Shown here piece after piece: positions 62,102 to 64,000 of a stretch of 64,000 bases of DNA. How positions within the stretch are numbered: position 1 is the first letter of the stretch; every line of letters begins with the position of its first letter. Source of the DNA: Candidatus Blastococcus massiliensis AP3 (lineage in GTDB: Bacteria; Actinomycetota; Actinomycetes; Mycobacteriales; Geodermatophilaceae); contig NZ_HG931173.1 of assembly GCF_000582785.1 (NCBI RefSeq), forward strand, positions 1,590,877-1,654,876, written 5' to 3'. The notes beneath the pieces were generated by a model. That model had not been told where the DNA came from and did no database searches. It saw only the letters and a program-made list of their open reading frames with translations. A program made the position numbers and the translations under genes.

Positions 62102-62159
62102 CGAGATCTGCACATTCGCCCGCATCAGGCACCTGAACGGGGCGAGTGTGCAGATCTCG
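62102..62159. repeat. Family A hairpin element, copy 3
   Basis: Arms 62102-62121 and 62140-62159 pair over 20 bp with a single G-T pair (CACATTCG in the left arm). The loop keeps CATCAGG and GAAC as in copy 1. It lies 5 bp after the pheA stop. Confidence 0.88.
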
Positions 62160-62164
62160 TCGAG

Positions 62165-63112
62165 TCAGGGGCGGCCGGAGCGCGCGCGGGCCAGCCAGTC
62201 GGTCGCCTCGCCGAACGCGGGGTCGTCCGACCCGGCCGGGACGGGACGGTTCTCCCGCCCGTCGGCCCGGGGGTAGGAGCCCAGGAAACGGACGTCGTCG
62301 CACACCCGGTGCAGGGCGGCCAGCGCCTCGCCCACCCGGGCGTCGGCGATGTGGCCCTCGCAGTCCAGAGAGAACGAGTAGACGCCCAGCCGCTGCCGGG
62401 TCGGCCGCGACTCGATGCGGGTCAGCGAGATGCCGCGGCTGGCGAACTCGCGCAGCAGGTCCAGCAGCGCGCCGGTGCGGTCGCCGACGACGGCGACCAG
62501 CGACGTCTTGTCGTTGCCGGTGGGCTCGGGCAGCGGGCCGGGGCGGCTGACCAGCACGAACCGGGTCACCGCGCCGGCGTGGTCGGCGATGTCGTCGGCC
62601 AGCGAGTCGAGGCCGTAGCGCTCCGCAGCGATCGCCGCGCAGACCGCCGCGTCGAACTCCCCCGCGGCGACGGCGGCGGCGGCTCCGGCTGTGGAGCTGG
62701 TGGGCAGCGGCGTCACCCCCGGGAGATGAGCCTCCAGCCACCGGCCGGTCTGCGCCAGCGCGTGCGGATGGCTGGCCACCGAGCGCACGTCCGCCAGCGT
62801 CGTCCCGGGGCGGACGGCGAGGGTGAAGGCGACCGGCAGGAACACCTCGCGGGTGATCAGGAGCGGGTCGCCGTCGGCCAGCCCGTCCATGGTGGCGGGC
62901 ACCGAGCCCTCGACGGAGTTCTCCAGCGGGACCAGCGCGGCGTCGACGTCCCCCGATCGGACGGCGGCGAGCGCGGCGGGGACACTCGGGCGGGGGGTCC
63001 GCGTTCCCTCGCTGGTGGCAACTGCGCTGCTCAGGGCCGCTTCGGCGAAGGTACCCTCGGGCCCGAGATAGGCGAACCTCGTCGGAGACGTGCCTGCTTG
63101 CATCCCGGGCAT
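62165..63112 (-). CDS. pheA: Prephenate dehydratase
   Basis: A 315-residue enzyme of phenylalanine synthesis (prephenate to phenylpyruvate). The catalytic domain has YLGPEGTFAEAAL, LVPLENSVEGSV and the Thr-Arg-Phe motif AVTRFVLV; the regulatory ACT domain has KTSLVAVVGDRTGALLDLL and the ESRPT phenylalanine-binding motif (~220). ATG 63112 has TACCCT 6 nt upstream and no Shine-Dalgarno, so it is probably leaderless. Single gene; no chorismate mutase fusion. Confidence 0.95.
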   Translation of the reverse strand: MPGMQAGTSPTRFAYLGPEGTFAEAALSSAVATSEGTRTPRPSVPAALAAVRSGDVDAALVPLENSVEGSVPATMDGLADGDPLLITREVFLPVAFTLAVRPGTTLADVRSVASHPHALAQTGRWLEAHLPGVTPLPTSSTAGAAAAVAAGEFDAAVCAAIAAERYGLDSLADDIADHAGAVTRFVLVSRPGPLPEPTGNDKTSLVAVVGDRTGALLDLLREFASRGISLTRIESRPTRQRLGVYSFSLDCEGHIADARVGEALAALHRVCDDVRFLGSYPRADGRENRPVPAGSDDPAFGEATDWLARARSGRP

Positions 63113-63118
63113 CCGACG

Positions 63119-63124
63119 AGGGTA
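63119..63124 (-). promoter_or_regulatory. Putative leaderless -10 (TACCCT)
   Basis: Minus-strand TACCCT ends 6 nt before the pheA ATG. Confidence 0.45.
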
Positions 63125-63224
63125 GTGCGGGCGGGGCGGCTGGTGCGCGACCCGGGGGAAGCTGCCTCGCTGACCGGCAGCTCCGGTTCAGGTGACCGGA
63201 CGACGACCCGCGACTGGAGGTGGC

Positions 63225-64000
63225 GTGTCCCCCGCCTCCTCCGCCGCGCCCTCCGCAGGCCCGTCGCCGGCCGAGACCGCTCGGCTGCAGGCCGCGCTCT
63301 GGCGGCTGCTGGCCCCCGGCGACCGGGACGGCGACGACATCCGCGCCGTGCTCGACGAGGTCGGCGCGGTCCTGGCGCACAGCGACGAGCCGTACTGGAG
63401 CGCGTGGCGCTCGGCGGTGGCCGCCCGCGCCGCCCTGGTCGACGGCGAGCCCGACGCCGTCGGCGAGGCGGGGACGGCGGCCCGCACGGCCCTGCACGAG
63501 TGCCTGCCCTCGGCGTGGACGGCGCTGGCGCTGGCCTACCTGGCGCACGTGGAGGTGACCGCCGACCACGTCGACGCGGCCATGCTCATGGCGGTCGACG
63601 CGAGCCTGCTCACCGAGGAGCCCTCCGCCCAGGAGCCCAGCCGCGCGCTGCTCCAGGCGCACCGGTGGCTGTCGCTGACGCTGGCGGGGCTGGACCTGGA
63701 GGAGCTGGCGGTCGCGCACGCCGGCCGCGCGCACCGGGTGGCCGGCCAGCTCCCCGACGTCGACGACCAGTGGCACACCCTGCTGCTCAGCGCCCAGCAG
63801 CACGTCGAGCTCGCCCAGACCCTGCGCCGCCGCGGTGACGAGCAGCGCGCGGCCGAGCTCGCCGAGGAGGCGATCGGCTGCGCCGGCGTGGCCCGCGAGC
63901 TCGACCGCGAGCCCGAGCCGGCCGAGGCCGACCTGCTCGACGTCGTCCAGGCCTGGGCGCTGACCTGCACCGACGACCTCGACGGCGCCCTGGGTCCGCT
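63225..64000 (+). CDS. Helical TPR-like protein, truncated by the right edge
   Basis: An open frame from GTG 63225 (GGAGG at good spacing) to the window end, 258 residues so far. It is rich in Ala/Leu/Glu with repeated helix pairs such as YWSAWRSAVAARAALVDGEPDAVG, QAHRWLSLTLAGL and RAAELAEEAIGCAGVAREL, which suggests tetratricopeptide-type packing. In actinobacteria such N-terminal halves often precede a signalling domain (for example GGDEF), but that part would lie outside the window. Confidence 0.7.
   Translation, partial: MSPASSAAPSAGPSPAETARLQAALWRLLAPGDRDGDDIRAVLDEVGAVLAHSDEPYWSAWRSAVAARAALVDGEPDAVGEAGTAARTALHECLPSAWTALALAYLAHVEVTADHVDAAMLMAVDASLLTEEPSAQEPSRALLQAHRWLSLTLAGLDLEELAVAHAGRAHRVAGQLPDVDDQWHTLLLSAQQHVELAQTLRRRGDEQRAAELAEEAIGCAGVARELDREPEPAEADLLDVVQAWALTCTDDLDGALGP

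Overview
This 64 kb window is high-GC chromosomal DNA of an actinobacterium. Gene content points to Geodermatophilaceae or a close relative (Blastococcus, Geodermatophilus, Modestobacter). That family name is an inference from gene types, not from a search: bacterial proteasome activator Bpa, a FolP2-type dihydropteroate-synthase homologue, GuaB1, a class E sortase with an LAxTG substrate, the FadA2/FabG4/HtdX block, and DUF2510, DUF1648, DUF5808 and DUF2975 proteins. GTG starts, 4-bp GTGA/ATGA overlaps and leaderless promoters (TANNNT 6-8 nt before the start codon) are frequent. No phage, plasmid, CRISPR or rRNA genes were seen.

Layout. 1-11 kb: a truncated membrane protein, Nudix hydrolase, MaoC hydratase, alpha/beta hydrolase, geranylgeranyl-reductase-like flavoprotein, DUF2510/SHOCT protein, a response regulator/histidine kinase/GerMN lipoprotein operon, two STAS proteins, small membrane proteins, a DUF2975/HTH pair and tRNA-Ser(UGA). 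11-24 kb: a GGDEF-EAL protein, an MFS transporter, a five-gene peptide-type ABC importer, and a sortase E locus with its surface substrate. 23-31 kb: lipid metabolism (acyl-CoA dehydrogenase, HtdX-like dehydratase, FabG4, FadA2, TetR regulator, acyl-CoA oxidase). 31-42 kb: a SpoIIE-type phosphatase, an EAL protein, aldo/keto reductase, HU, a serine hydrolase, a second MaoC hydratase, FolP2 and a GntR/DUF1648 operon. 42-51 kb: thioesterase, acyl-CoA ligase, an AraC regulator divergent from an NAD-binding oxidoreductase, quinone oxidoreductase, class V aminotransferase, Bpa, an AbiEi-type gene inside a repeat-bounded segment, and a chemoreceptor. 51-64 kb: two HAD phosphatases with serS, guaB1 with a zincin, rhodanese, a GroES-like protein, MarR/MMPL, a PanE-like reductase, pheA and a truncated helical protein.

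The most unusual content is not in the ordinary genes. At least four families of short palindromic repeats are scattered through the window: (A) GAGATCTGCACACTCGCC hairpins, three copies; (B) palindromes centred on CTTTCGG-N2-CCGAAAG or its variants, five copies, one of them inside a gene end; (C) a 65-bp element with a GGGATCAG...CTGATCCC hairpin and GAGGGAGGACGC units at 20-bp period, three equal-length copies; (D) a 26-bp motif lying inside two coding sequences. Two family C copies face each other at 48603 and 50103 and enclose one gene, an AbiEi/endonuclease-like protein. This looks like a small single-gene mobile cassette and is the best candidate here for an undescribed system. Several local regulators (MarR, GntR, AraC, TetR, HTH) have clean dyads at their own promoters.
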